The notes beneath the pieces were generated by a model. It did no database searches and had not been told where the DNA came from. It worked only from the letters and a program-made list of their open reading frames with translations. Positions 57,288 through 64,000 of a stretch of DNA of 64,000 nucleotides are shown piece by piece. A program made the translations under genes and the position numbers. Source of the DNA: Agromyces mediolanus (GTDB lineage Bacteria > Actinomycetota > Actinomycetes > Actinomycetales > Microbacteriaceae). The stretch spans positions 434,001-498,000 of the forward strand of contig NZ_JAMBNX010000001.1 of the NCBI RefSeq assembly GCF_023715325.1, in the 5' to 3' direction. How positions within the stretch are numbered: the stretch's first letter is position 1; each line of letters begins with the position of its first letter.

Positions 57288-58271
57288 TCAGAGCCCGAGC
57301 ACGCGGCGGAGCCAGGAGTCCCGGGAGGCGAGCGCCGCGCGGGTGAGCTCGGTGTCGGGCGCGTACATGTCGAAGCCGTGGAAGGCGCCGCCCCAGACGT
57401 GCAGCTCGGCCTGGCCGCCGGTGGCCCAGATGCGGCTCGCGTAGTCGACGTCCTCGTCGCGGAACATCTCGGCGGCGCCCACCTCGATGAACGCGGGGGC
57501 GAGGCCGGCGAGGTCCTCGGCGCGGCTCGGCGCCGCGTAGGCGGGCGCATCCGTGGAGGAGGCGAGCTCGGCGCCGAGCACCATCCGCCAGGCGAGCAGG
57601 TTGAGCTCGCGCTGCCAGGTGCCGATGCCGTCGTACTGGTAGCTGCCCACGGTGCTGTTCGTGTTGTCGAGCATCGGGCAGATCAGGAGCTGGCCGGCCA
57701 GCGCGGGCCCCTTCCGGTCGCGCGCCATCAGGGCGACCGCGGCCGCGAAGCCGCCGCCGGCGCTGCCGCCCATGACGACGATCCGCTCGGGGTCGACGCC
57801 GAGCTCGGCGGCGTGCTCGGCCGTCCAGACGAAGGCGGCGTAGTTGTCCTCGACCCCGGCGGGGTAGGGGTGCTCGGGGGCGAGCCGGTACTCGACGTTC
57901 ACGCCGACGACGCCGAGCGACTCGACGAGGTCTACGACCCGGCCGTGCTCCCAGGAGCGGTGGCCGACGATCATCCCGCCGCCGTGGTAGTTGACGAGGG
58001 CCGGGACCGGCGCGCTCGCCGCGTCGTGCCCGGCCGGGCGGAAGATCGTGATCTCGAGCTCGGGGGACCCGGCCGGGCCCGGGATCACCCGCTCCTCGGT
58101 CTCGACGGCGCGGCCGGCGACGAGCTCGGCAGCGGCGGGGAACATCCGGTCGGCGCCGTCGCGGGTGTGCGGCAGGCTCTCTTCGGTGAGCGGCGGCTGC
58201 GGCGCGGCGTTCATCGCCTCGAGGGCGGGCAGCAGTTCGTCGGCGAACGGCACGGGCGGGTAGGCGGTCAT
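57288..58271 (-). CDS. HSL-type alpha/beta hydrolase (esterase), paralogue B
   Basis: 327 residues from ATG 58271. Same motifs as its neighbour: VNYHGGGMIVGHRSWEHGRV, IVVMGGSAGGGFAAAVALMA, FIEVGAAEMFRDEDVDYASR and VWGGAFHGFDMY. The 114-bp gap to the downstream paralogue and retained catalytic residues in both suggest divergence to two related substrates after duplication. Confidence 0.87.
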   Translation of the reverse strand: MTAYPPVPFADELLPALEAMNAAPQPPLTEESLPHTRDGADRMFPAAAELVAGRAVETEERVIPGPAGSPELEITIFRPAGHDAASAPVPALVNYHGGGMIVGHRSWEHGRVVDLVESLGVVGVNVEYRLAPEHPYPAGVEDNYAAFVWTAEHAAELGVDPERIVVMGGSAGGGFAAAVALMARDRKGPALAGQLLICPMLDNTNSTVGSYQYDGIGTWQRELNLLAWRMVLGAELASSTDAPAYAAPSRAEDLAGLAPAFIEVGAAEMFRDEDVDYASRIWATGGQAELHVWGGAFHGFDMYAPDTELTRAALASRDSWLRRVLGL

Positions 58272-58329
58272 GGTCTCGGCTCTCGATCGGTCAGTGGAAC
58301 GGTGATGGGAGTGGGATGCCTCGGGCCGC

Positions 58330-59289
58330 TCACGGGCCCTCGGGGTCGACGATTCCGCGGTCGGCCCAGAACGGCTCGACGAGGCGGCGGAGCTCGGCCG
58401 CCCCGACGCGCTCGGCGAGCTCGACGGCCGCGAGGTTCTGCTCGAGCTGCGCCATCCGCGTCGCGCCGAAGAGCGTGGTCGTGTTCGCCGGGTGAGTGAG
58501 CGTGAAGGCCACCGCGAGCTGCGCCGGACTCGCCTCGAGCGATTCGGCGAGCGCGACGAACTCGGGCACCTGCTCGACGATGCGGGCGCGGACGTCGCCG
58601 GGATCGCGGCCCACCTCGCGCTCGCGCTCGACGCGGCCGGCGAGGATGCCGCCCTCCAGCACGTCGGAGGCCTGCATGCTGAAGCCGCGCTCCCAGAGCG
58701 CGGCGAACGGTTCGCCGTCGGGAATGGCGCGGCGGGCGACGCTGTACTTCAGCTGCGCGATCTGCGGGCCGGGCACCCCCTCGGCCTCGGCGAGCTCGAG
58801 CAGGGTGCGGATGTTCGTCGCCGACCAGTTGTTGACGCCCCAGGCGCGGATCAGCCCGGCCTCGGCGAGGCCCGCGAGGTCGAGGACGAGCTCGCGCAGC
58901 GAGAGGTCGTCACGGCGCAGGTCGCCGAGGATGACGAGGTCGGCGTAGTCGGTGCTGACGCGGAAGAGCGCCCGCTCGAGCTGCGGCCGGAAGCCGCCCT
59001 CGCCGTAGCCCTCGAGCCAGAGCTTCTCGGAGAGCTGGTAGTGCTCGCGGGCGAGCCCGGCGCCGCGCACGATCGCCGAGAACAGCACGTCGGTGATCGC
59101 GGGCGGCTTCATGCCGGGGAAGCCGTACACGCCGACGTCGAAGAGGGTGATCCCGCGCTCGACGGCGGTCGCGACGAGCTCGACGGCGTCCTCGAAGTCC
59201 ATGCGGTCGTAGGTGTGCCAGGAGCCGAGCGCGAGCACGCCGGTGCGGATGCCGCTCGTGCCGATCTCGCGGGTGGGGATGGGAGTCAT
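58330..59289 (-). CDS. Aldo/keto reductase-like protein lacking tetrad His, paralogue A
   Basis: 319 residues from ATG 59289. A TIM-barrel AKR: GTSGIRTGVLALGSWHTYDR, Asp51 and Tyr55 in LFDVGVYGFPG, Lys89 in LSEKLWLEGYG, and nucleotide-site features IRAWGVNNWSATNIRTLLEL and TTTLFGATRMAQLEQNLAAV. The strand that normally ends in the tetrad His reads DLVILGD, with Gly122 in that place. Shares this with the protein at 62892. It lies 32 nt downstream of the zinc alcohol dehydrogenase gene. Reductase, isomerase or dehydratase-like chemistry is possible. Confidence 0.8.
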   Translation of the reverse strand: MTPIPTREIGTSGIRTGVLALGSWHTYDRMDFEDAVELVATAVERGITLFDVGVYGFPGMKPPAITDVLFSAIVRGAGLAREHYQLSEKLWLEGYGEGGFRPQLERALFRVSTDYADLVILGDLRRDDLSLRELVLDLAGLAEAGLIRAWGVNNWSATNIRTLLELAEAEGVPGPQIAQLKYSVARRAIPDGEPFAALWERGFSMQASDVLEGGILAGRVEREREVGRDPGDVRARIVEQVPEFVALAESLEASPAQLAVAFTLTHPANTTTLFGATRMAQLEQNLAAVELAERVGAAELRRLVEPFWADRGIVDPEGP

Positions 59290-59321
59290 GTGGGTTTGTT
59301 CCAGTCCTGCTCGGGCGCCGC

Positions 59322-60431
59322 TCAGGGCAGGCGCGGGTCGATGACGGCCTTGATCTCGCCGAGCCGGTGCATCCGGTCGATGTGCTCGCTCGCCTCGGCG
59401 AGGGGCACGGCGGGGGAGAAGAGCTCGTCCCACGGCATCCGGTCGGCGAAGGCCCGGAAGAAGTCGATCGCGCGGGCGTAGTCGGAGATGTCGCCGTTCA
59501 GCGAGCCGACCACAGTCAGCTCCTTGCCCATGACCGCCGAGAGCGCGATCGGCTCGCCGACCGGGCCGGTGGAGCCCACCACGACGAAGGTGCCGCGCTG
59601 GGCGGCCATGCCGATCGCCTCGGGGCCGACGCTCGGCGCCCCGGCGAAGTCGAGCACGAGCTCGGCGCCCTGCCCTTCGGTGAGCTCCAGGACCCGGGCG
59701 ACGACCGCCCCCGAGCCGCCCTCGATGCCGACGACGTGATCGGCGCCGAAGCGTTCGGCCATCGCGAGCCGTTCGGCGGGCGCCCCGACCGTGATGACGG
59801 TGCCGGCGCCGGACAGCTTCGCGACGGCGGTGGCGAAGATGCCGAGGGCGCCCGAGCCCTGCACGACGACGCGGGAGCCGGGGCGCACGCCGCCGGCGCG
59901 GCCGAAGGCGCGCAGCACGGTCTTCGCGGCGCAGCCGGCCATCGAGGCCCAGGTGTCCTTCACCTCGGACGGCAGCAGCAGCTTCGCGGCGCCGGGCACC
60001 ACGTAGGCGTAGTCGGCGAGTCCGGCGGTCGCGTAGGGCGGCACGTCGGAGCGCTGCAGGAACCCGTAGCCGCGGCGGCTGCAGGCGACGGGCTCGCGGA
60101 GCACCGTGCAGCCGAAGCACTCGCCGCACGTCGATTCCGACCAGCCGATGCGGTCGCCGACCGAGAGCTCGCGGCCGAGGGCGTCGCGGGCGCCATCGCC
60201 TGCGGCGACGATCTCGCCGACCATCTCGTGGCCGAGCACCATCGGCAGCATGCCGGGGAAGCTCATCCGGCCCGACCAGATCTCGATGTCGGTGCCGCAG
60301 AGGCTCGCGCAGGTGATGCGCACGAGGGCCGCGCCGGGCTCGATCTGCTGGGGGAGCGGCAGCTCCTGCAGCTCGAGGGGCTCGCCGTGCGCGGTGAGCA
60401 CGGCGGCGCGGGTGGTCGTGGGGATCGTCAT
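59322..60431 (-). CDS. Zinc-dependent alcohol dehydrogenase (medium-chain family)
   Basis: 369 residues from ATG 60431 (AAGGGAG upstream). Catalytic zinc ligands: Cys in ITCASLCGTDIEIWSGR and His/Glu in LPMVLGHEMVGEIVAAGDGA. The structural-zinc loop has spaced Cys in STCGECFGCTVLREPVACSR. The NAD-binding VVVQGSGALGIFATAVAKLS follows, then an acidic/neutral end of the second strand (VITVGAPAERLAMAERFGAD). Oxidises a secondary or primary alcohol; substrate unknown. First gene of a leftward run with the AKR-like, esterase and MFS genes. Confidence 0.88.
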   Translation of the reverse strand: MTIPTTTRAAVLTAHGEPLELQELPLPQQIEPGAALVRITCASLCGTDIEIWSGRMSFPGMLPMVLGHEMVGEIVAAGDGARDALGRELSVGDRIGWSESTCGECFGCTVLREPVACSRRGYGFLQRSDVPPYATAGLADYAYVVPGAAKLLLPSEVKDTWASMAGCAAKTVLRAFGRAGGVRPGSRVVVQGSGALGIFATAVAKLSGAGTVITVGAPAERLAMAERFGADHVVGIEGGSGAVVARVLELTEGQGAELVLDFAGAPSVGPEAIGMAAQRGTFVVVGSTGPVGEPIALSAVMGKELTVVGSLNGDISDYARAIDFFRAFADRMPWDELFSPAVPLAEASEHIDRMHRLGEIKAVIDPRLP

Positions 60432-60540
60432 CGAAAGCTCCCTTCGAGGCGGTGGTTCCGGTCGCGACGTTGTCGACCGGCCGCCGATGTGGGTTATTCT
60501 ACATACGTTGACCAAAATTGCCAGCGCTCGAGGAGGAGAC

Positions 60541-62004
60541 GTGCAGGGAGTCGAACGATCGGGTGCCGAGGGCCCCGCCGAACTGGTGCTCCGCGGGGGG
60601 ACGGTGCTCGCGCTCGACGCCGCCGACACCCGCGGCACCGCGATCGCCGTGCGGCACGGCCGGGTGCTCGCCGTCGGCGACGAGGCGAGGGTCGCGCCGC
60701 TGATCGGCCGCCGCACGCGCGTCGTCGACCTCGAGGGTCGAGCGGTCATCCCCGGCATCAACGACTCGCATCTGCACGCCGCCTGGCTCGGCGCGATGTG
60801 GCCGGACACGGTGTTCGGGGCGATGGAGGCCGGCGCGGGGGCCGAGGTCCCGTCCGGCGGGCACGGCGGGCCGACCGCCGAGGCCGCGCCGTTCGAGGCA
60901 TCCGCCGCCGCTGCCGACCCGCACGTCCCGGCCGGGCCGCGCCTCGTCGACGACGAGGCGGGCCGGCGCCGCGCCATCCTGCGCGCGGGCGAGCTCATCG
61001 CCTCGCTCGGCATCACGAGCTACACGGAGCCCGGGCTGGGTCCCGGCGAGGACGACGGGGCGACCGGATGCTTCGGCCAGGCCGTGCTCGAGACGTACCG
61101 CACACTCGAGTCGGAGCGCGCGCTCCGGGCGCGGGTGAACGTGCTCGCCCTGTTCGGGGTGCTCGACGGGCCGAGCGAGCTGCGCGCGTTCCTCGCCGGG
61201 CTGCGCGGGCTGGACCGGCAGACCGAGCGCCCCGCGTGGCTCCGCGTCGCGGGGGTGAAGATCTTCGCGGACGGCATCCCGCCGATGCTGCAGGCGTGGA
61301 CCGCCCACGCCTATCCGGACGGTTCGCACGGCGACCTCCTCGTCGGCGGTGGCGATCTCGGTCAGCGGGCCGCGAACCTCGCCGAGATGATCCGCGCGGT
61401 GCACCGGCAGGGCCTCCAGCTCGGCGTGCACGCGACGGGGGACCGCACGATCGACCAGGTCGTCGACGCCGTCGAGGCCGCTGCCGCGGAGGCGCCGGCC
61501 GATCTGCGCCACTACGTCATCCACGGCGACCTCGTGACACCCGGGGCGCTCGAGCGGATGCGCGGGCTCGGCATGGGGCTCAACGTGCAGGCCGGCATCG
61601 CCGCGAAGACGGCCCCGTGGGTGGCCGGCGTGCTCGGTGAGGAGGTCGCCGCGGCGGCATGGCCGATCGGCCGCGCGATCGAGGCCGGCGTGCGCGTGTC
61701 GCTCAGCTCGGACGCCCCGGTGCTCGCGCCGGACTGGCGGCAGGGCATGGCCGACGCGGATGCCTGGATGGGCGCCGCGGCGCCCGCGGACGCCGAGCGG
61801 CGGATGCTCCAGCTGCTGCACGCCTATACGGTGGTGCCGGCGCATCAGGACGGTGCGGAGGGCTGGAAGGGCACGCTCGCACCGCGGATGGCGGCCGATC
61901 TCTGCGTGCTCGAGGCGAATCCGCTCGAGCTCGCCCCGGCCGAGCTGCCGGACGTGGCGGTCGACCTCACGGTCGTCGACGGCGACGTCGTCTTCGAGCG
62001 CTGA
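60541..62004 (+). CDS. YtcJ-type amidohydrolase
   Basis: 487 residues from GTG 60541 (GAGGAGGAG upstream). LVLRGGTVLALDAADTRGTA, HxH metal site VIPGINDSHLHAAWLGAMW, a later metal/Lys region VAGVKIFADGIPPMLQAWTA, HATGDRTIDQVVDAVEAAAA, HYVIHGDLVTPGALERM, Asp in LSSDAPVLAPDWRQG and APRMAADLCVLEANPLE. It hydrolyses an amide, lactam or carbamate-like bond. Divergent from the zinc dehydrogenase with an A/T-richer promoter gap (GTTATTCTACATACGTTGAC near 60492). Confidence 0.83.
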   Translation: MQGVERSGAEGPAELVLRGGTVLALDAADTRGTAIAVRHGRVLAVGDEARVAPLIGRRTRVVDLEGRAVIPGINDSHLHAAWLGAMWPDTVFGAMEAGAGAEVPSGGHGGPTAEAAPFEASAAAADPHVPAGPRLVDDEAGRRRAILRAGELIASLGITSYTEPGLGPGEDDGATGCFGQAVLETYRTLESERALRARVNVLALFGVLDGPSELRAFLAGLRGLDRQTERPAWLRVAGVKIFADGIPPMLQAWTAHAYPDGSHGDLLVGGGDLGQRAANLAEMIRAVHRQGLQLGVHATGDRTIDQVVDAVEAAAAEAPADLRHYVIHGDLVTPGALERMRGLGMGLNVQAGIAAKTAPWVAGVLGEEVAAAAWPIGRAIEAGVRVSLSSDAPVLAPDWRQGMADADAWMGAAAPADAERRMLQLLHAYTVVPAHQDGAEGWKGTLAPRMAADLCVLEANPLELAPAELPDVAVDLTVVDGDVVFER

Positions 62005-62019
62005 CCCGCACACACCCCG

Positions 62020-62053
62020 GAGTTGCCCGACTTTCATGAAAGTCGGGCAACTC
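62020..62053. repeat. 34-bp perfect palindrome, copy 2
   Basis: Identical to copies 1 and 3. It lies 15 nt after the amidohydrolase stop and 12 nt before the convergent SDR stop. Flanking CCCC and GGGG extend the potential stem. Confidence 0.9.
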
Positions 62054-62065
62054 GGGGTGGGGCGT

Positions 62066-62806
62066 TCAGGTGAGCAGCTGGCCGCCGTCGACCGCGAGGC
62101 TCACGCCCGTGATGTGCGCGGCGCCGTCGCTCGCGAGGAAGACGACCGCCGGAGCCACCTCCTCGACCTCGGCGAGCTTGCCCAGGGGGATGCGGCTCGA
62201 CCAGGCCTCGCGGGCGGGGGAGCCCTCCGGCATCCCCATCCGCAGCATCGGGGTGAGCACCGGGCCGGGCGCGACCGCGTTCACGCGGATGCCGTGCCCG
62301 GCGAGCTCGATCGCCGCCCAGCGGGTGAGCGAGTCCACGGCCGCCTTGCTCGACTCGTAGGCGCCCATCCCCGGCGTCGGCTGCCGGCCGCCGATCGAGG
62401 AGATGTTCACGATCGCGCCGCGGGTGCCGTTCGCGATCATGCGGCGGGCGACGGCCTGGGTGATCGTGAAGGTGCCGACGATGTTCACCTCGACGATCGA
62501 GCGGTAGGCGTCGGGCCCGAGCTCGGTGAGCGCGCCGTGCACCGAGAGGATGCCGGCGTTGTTCACCAGTACGCCCAGCGGGCCGTGCTCGGCTTCGACC
62601 TGCTCGACCGCGCGGGCGGCGGCTTCGGCATCCGTGATGTCGAGCGCGAGGTGCGCGACGCCGAGCTCGTCCGCCGCCACGCGCGCGGCGTCCGCGTCGA
62701 CGTCGGCGACGACGACCCGGTCGCCCGCGTCGCGGAACGCGGCGGCGATGCCGCGGCCGATGCCGCCGGCGCCGCCGGTGATGAGCACGATTCGAGGTTC
62801 GGACAC
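62066..62806 (-). CDS. Short-chain dehydrogenase/reductase
   Basis: 246 residues from GTG 62806 (AAGGAGATCCC upstream). Classical SDR: IVLITGGAGGIGRGIAAAFR, Asp in VVVADVDADAARV selecting NAD(H), VNNAGILSVHGALTELGPDA, Ser in VNISSIGGRQ, Tyr-Lys in GMGAYESSKAAVDSLTRWAA, and the C-terminal SLAVDGGQLLT. Oxidises or reduces a hydroxyl/keto group. Divergent from the AKR-like gene at 62892 with a shared operator-like repeat. Confidence 0.9.
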   Translation of the reverse strand: MSEPRIVLITGGAGGIGRGIAAAFRDAGDRVVVADVDADAARVAADELGVAHLALDITDAEAAARAVEQVEAEHGPLGVLVNNAGILSVHGALTELGPDAYRSIVEVNIVGTFTITQAVARRMIANGTRGAIVNISSIGGRQPTPGMGAYESSKAAVDSLTRWAAIELAGHGIRVNAVAPGPVLTPMLRMGMPEGSPAREAWSSRIPLGKLAEVEEVAPAVVFLASDGAAHITGVSLAVDGGQLLT

Positions 62807-62840
62807 GGGATCTCCTTCTGCCGTCGGCGTGCGTCGGTGC

Positions 62841-62867
62841 ACGCTCGTGGTTATATTATACGAGCGT
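62841..62867. promoter_or_regulatory. Divergent promoter with 8-bp inverted repeat
   Basis: ACGCTCGT (62841-62848) and ACGAGCGT (62860-62867) are exact inverted repeats flanking an A/T-rich spacer with TATATTATA, which could hold a -10 box. It sits between the divergent SDR and AKR-like genes and is a likely operator controlling both. No regulator gene is in this part of the window. Confidence 0.6.
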
Positions 62868-62891
62868 AGAAAAAAGCGACGAGGAGGCCGC

Positions 62892-63857
62892 ATGACCGTC
62901 ACCGTTCCCACCCGCCAGCTCGGCCCAGGCGGGCCGGAGGTGCCCGTCTTCTCCCTCGGGTCTTGGAACACCTGGGACCGCATGGACTTCGACGACGCGG
63001 TCGCGCTGATCCGCCGCGCCCATGAGGCGGGGGCGGCGTTCTTCGACGTGGCGCACTACGACCTGGGCCCGCACGCCGAGCAGGCGACCACTGACCTCAT
63101 CTTCGGCCGCGCCGTGCGCGAGGCCGGACTCGCCCGCGAGGACTACCTGCTCTGCGGCAAGCTCTGGCTCTGGGAGTACCCGCGCGTCGGCTTCGCCGGA
63201 CAGTTCACCACCTCGCTCGAACGGATCGGGGTCGAGCGCGCGGAGTTCGCCGTCGTCGGCGACTATCTCGAGCCGATCGACGTGCGCCGCGTCGTCGACG
63301 ACGTGCAGGCCGAGATCGCGGCCGGCCGGCTCGGCGCCTGGGGCGTCAACAATTGGCGCGCCGACGACCTCGTGCTCGCGCTCGACCACGCCGAGCGCGA
63401 AGGCCTGGTGCCGCCGAGCTTCGCGCAGCTGAAGTACGGCCTCGTGCGCCGCTCGATGGCCGAGGGGCCCGAGTACGGCGAGCTGTTCGCGTCGGGGCGG
63501 CTCGCGCTACAGGCTTCGGATGCCTTCGAGGGCGGCATCCTCGCGGGGAAGACGGTGCCCGGGCGGAAGATCGGCGCCGACGTCGGCGGGATCCGCGAGC
63601 GCATCGTCGCGATCTTCCCCGAGGTGGCTCGGATCGCCGCCGAGCTCGACGCGACCCCGACGCAGCTCGGCATCGCCTTCTGCCTCGCGAACCCCGCGAC
63701 GGCGAACGTGCTCTTCGGCGTCAGCCGGATGGCGCAGCTGGAGGACAACCTCGGCGCGCTCGCCCTGCTCGAGCGGGTGGGCGCCGCGGGCATCCGCGCG
63801 GCGACCGAGGGCCTCCAGCTCGACCAAGCCGTCCGCTCCGACGGCGTCTGGGCGTAG
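62892..63857 (+). CDS. Aldo/keto reductase-like protein lacking tetrad His, paralogue B
   Basis: 321 residues from ATG 62892 (GAGGAGG upstream). Paralogue of 58330-59289: SLGSWNTWDRMDFDDAVALI versus ALGSWHTYDRMDFEDAVELV. Asp52 and Tyr56 in FFDVAHYDLG and Lys90 in LLCGKLWLWEY are kept, but the His position reads VVGDYL with Gly123. C-terminal LGAWGVNNWRADDLVLALDH and ATANVLFGVSRMAQLEDNLG resemble AKR cofactor segments. The pairing of each paralogue with an oxidoreductase gene suggests consecutive steps on related substrates. Confidence 0.8.
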   Translation: MTVTVPTRQLGPGGPEVPVFSLGSWNTWDRMDFDDAVALIRRAHEAGAAFFDVAHYDLGPHAEQATTDLIFGRAVREAGLAREDYLLCGKLWLWEYPRVGFAGQFTTSLERIGVERAEFAVVGDYLEPIDVRRVVDDVQAEIAAGRLGAWGVNNWRADDLVLALDHAEREGLVPPSFAQLKYGLVRRSMAEGPEYGELFASGRLALQASDAFEGGILAGKTVPGRKIGADVGGIRERIVAIFPEVARIAAELDATPTQLGIAFCLANPATANVLFGVSRMAQLEDNLGALALLERVGAAGIRAATEGLQLDQAVRSDGVWA

Positions 63858-63890
63858 CCGCGCGGCCCGTGTCACCCTGCTCCACCCCCC

Positions 63891-63924
63891 GAGTTGCCCG
63901 ACTTTCATGAAAGTCGGGCAACTC
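63891..63924. repeat. 34-bp perfect palindrome, copy 3
   Basis: Identical to copies at 54876 and 62020, in the gap between the AKR-like gene and a convergent hydrolase gene. Flanks CCACCCCCC and GGGGTGGGGG lengthen the possible stem. Confidence 0.9.
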
Positions 63925-63940
63925 GGGGTGGGGGGTGGCG

Positions 63941-64000
63941 TCAGGCGAGGAAGTCGAGCACGGCGCGGCGGAACTCGGGGCTCGCGAGTGCGCCCAGGTG
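63941..64000 (-). CDS. C-terminal end of a probable alpha/beta hydrolase (cut by window edge)
   Basis: Only the last 19 codons are visible: HLGALASPEFRRAVLDFLA then stop at 63941-63943. An alpha/beta hydrolase typically ends this way, with the catalytic His followed by a short loop and PEFRxxVxxFL helix. Convergent with the AKR-like gene. The rest lies beyond the window. Confidence 0.55.
   Translation of the reverse strand, partial: HLGALASPEFRRAVLDFLA

Noticed and set aside
53250..60431. C-glycoside 3-oxidation (Car-type) gene cluster
   Set aside because: A GMC oxidoreductase is present, but no AP-endonuclease-2-like isomerases or C-deglycosidase subunits accompany it.
1..64000. CRISPR arrays, rRNA genes or insertion sequences with transposases
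   Set aside because: No regularly spaced repeats, rRNA signatures or DDE transposase motifs were seen on either strand.

Overview
The window is high-GC DNA of an actinobacterium, most likely in the Microbacteriaceae. The evidence is strong G/C third-position bias, frequent GTG starts, Tad-pilus genes followed by topA-tmk-holB-tRNA-Thr, an extradiol dioxygenase very like the Brevibacterium/Arthrobacter homoprotocatechuate enzymes, and an LAETG-type sorting signal. The genus cannot be fixed from sequence alone.

Region 1 (1-12850) is the right part of an integrative conjugative or mobilisable element. It carries a tyrosine recombinase that runs off the left edge, a VirD4/TraG-type coupling ATPase, an SSB-like protein, a DUF4913 protein, a huge methyltransferase-helicase with a second gene nested in it, small accessory proteins, and a large serine recombinase preceded by a resolvase-like protein that lacks the catalytic serine. 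The element ends inside a host gene: from 12851 the reading frame continues as the 3' half of tadA/cpaF, beginning exactly at the Lys of its Walker A motif.

Region 2 (12851-25672) is host backbone. It holds the truncated tadA, tadB, a DUF4244 pilin-like gene, TadE- and TadG-like genes, a polytopic membrane protein, a NarL-type two-component system, then topA, tmk, holB, a secreted S33 peptidase/hydrolase and tRNA-Thr(CGU) with a strong terminator.

Region 3 (25922-36855) has an MHS-family transporter, a YtcJ-type amidohydrolase and an agmatinase-family ureohydrolase in one operon, convergent with a PucR-type regulator. These are followed by a Gfo/Idh/MocA oxidoreductase, a class-C penicillin-binding D,D-carboxypeptidase, a nicotinamidase, an alpha/beta hydrolase and a glycine-rich cell-wall protein.

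Region 4 (36866-51627) is a homoprotocatechuate (3,4-dihydroxyphenylacetate) meta-cleavage cluster: hpaD, hpaE, a GntR regulator, a FAH-RraA fusion in the place of hpaG, hpaI and hpaH. Two matching palindromic operators precede its two transcription units. It is followed by a ThDP enzyme, a small dimeric-barrel-like protein and a peptide-type ABC importer with a permease-ATPase fusion.

Region 5 (51643-64000) is a second catabolic island of unknown substrate. It holds an aldehyde dehydrogenase, a GMC oxidoreductase, an efflux-type MFS protein, two paralogous HSL-type esterases, two paralogous aldo/keto reductase-like proteins lacking the tetrad His, a zinc alcohol dehydrogenase, a YtcJ amidohydrolase, an SDR and the end of an alpha/beta hydrolase. 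Three identical 34-bp perfect palindromes sit in its three convergent intergenic gaps.

No stretch longer than 300 bases is without a gene. The largest gaps (25673-25921, 43591-43833, 45973-46225) hold the terminators, operators and repeats listed, and otherwise nothing recognisable.
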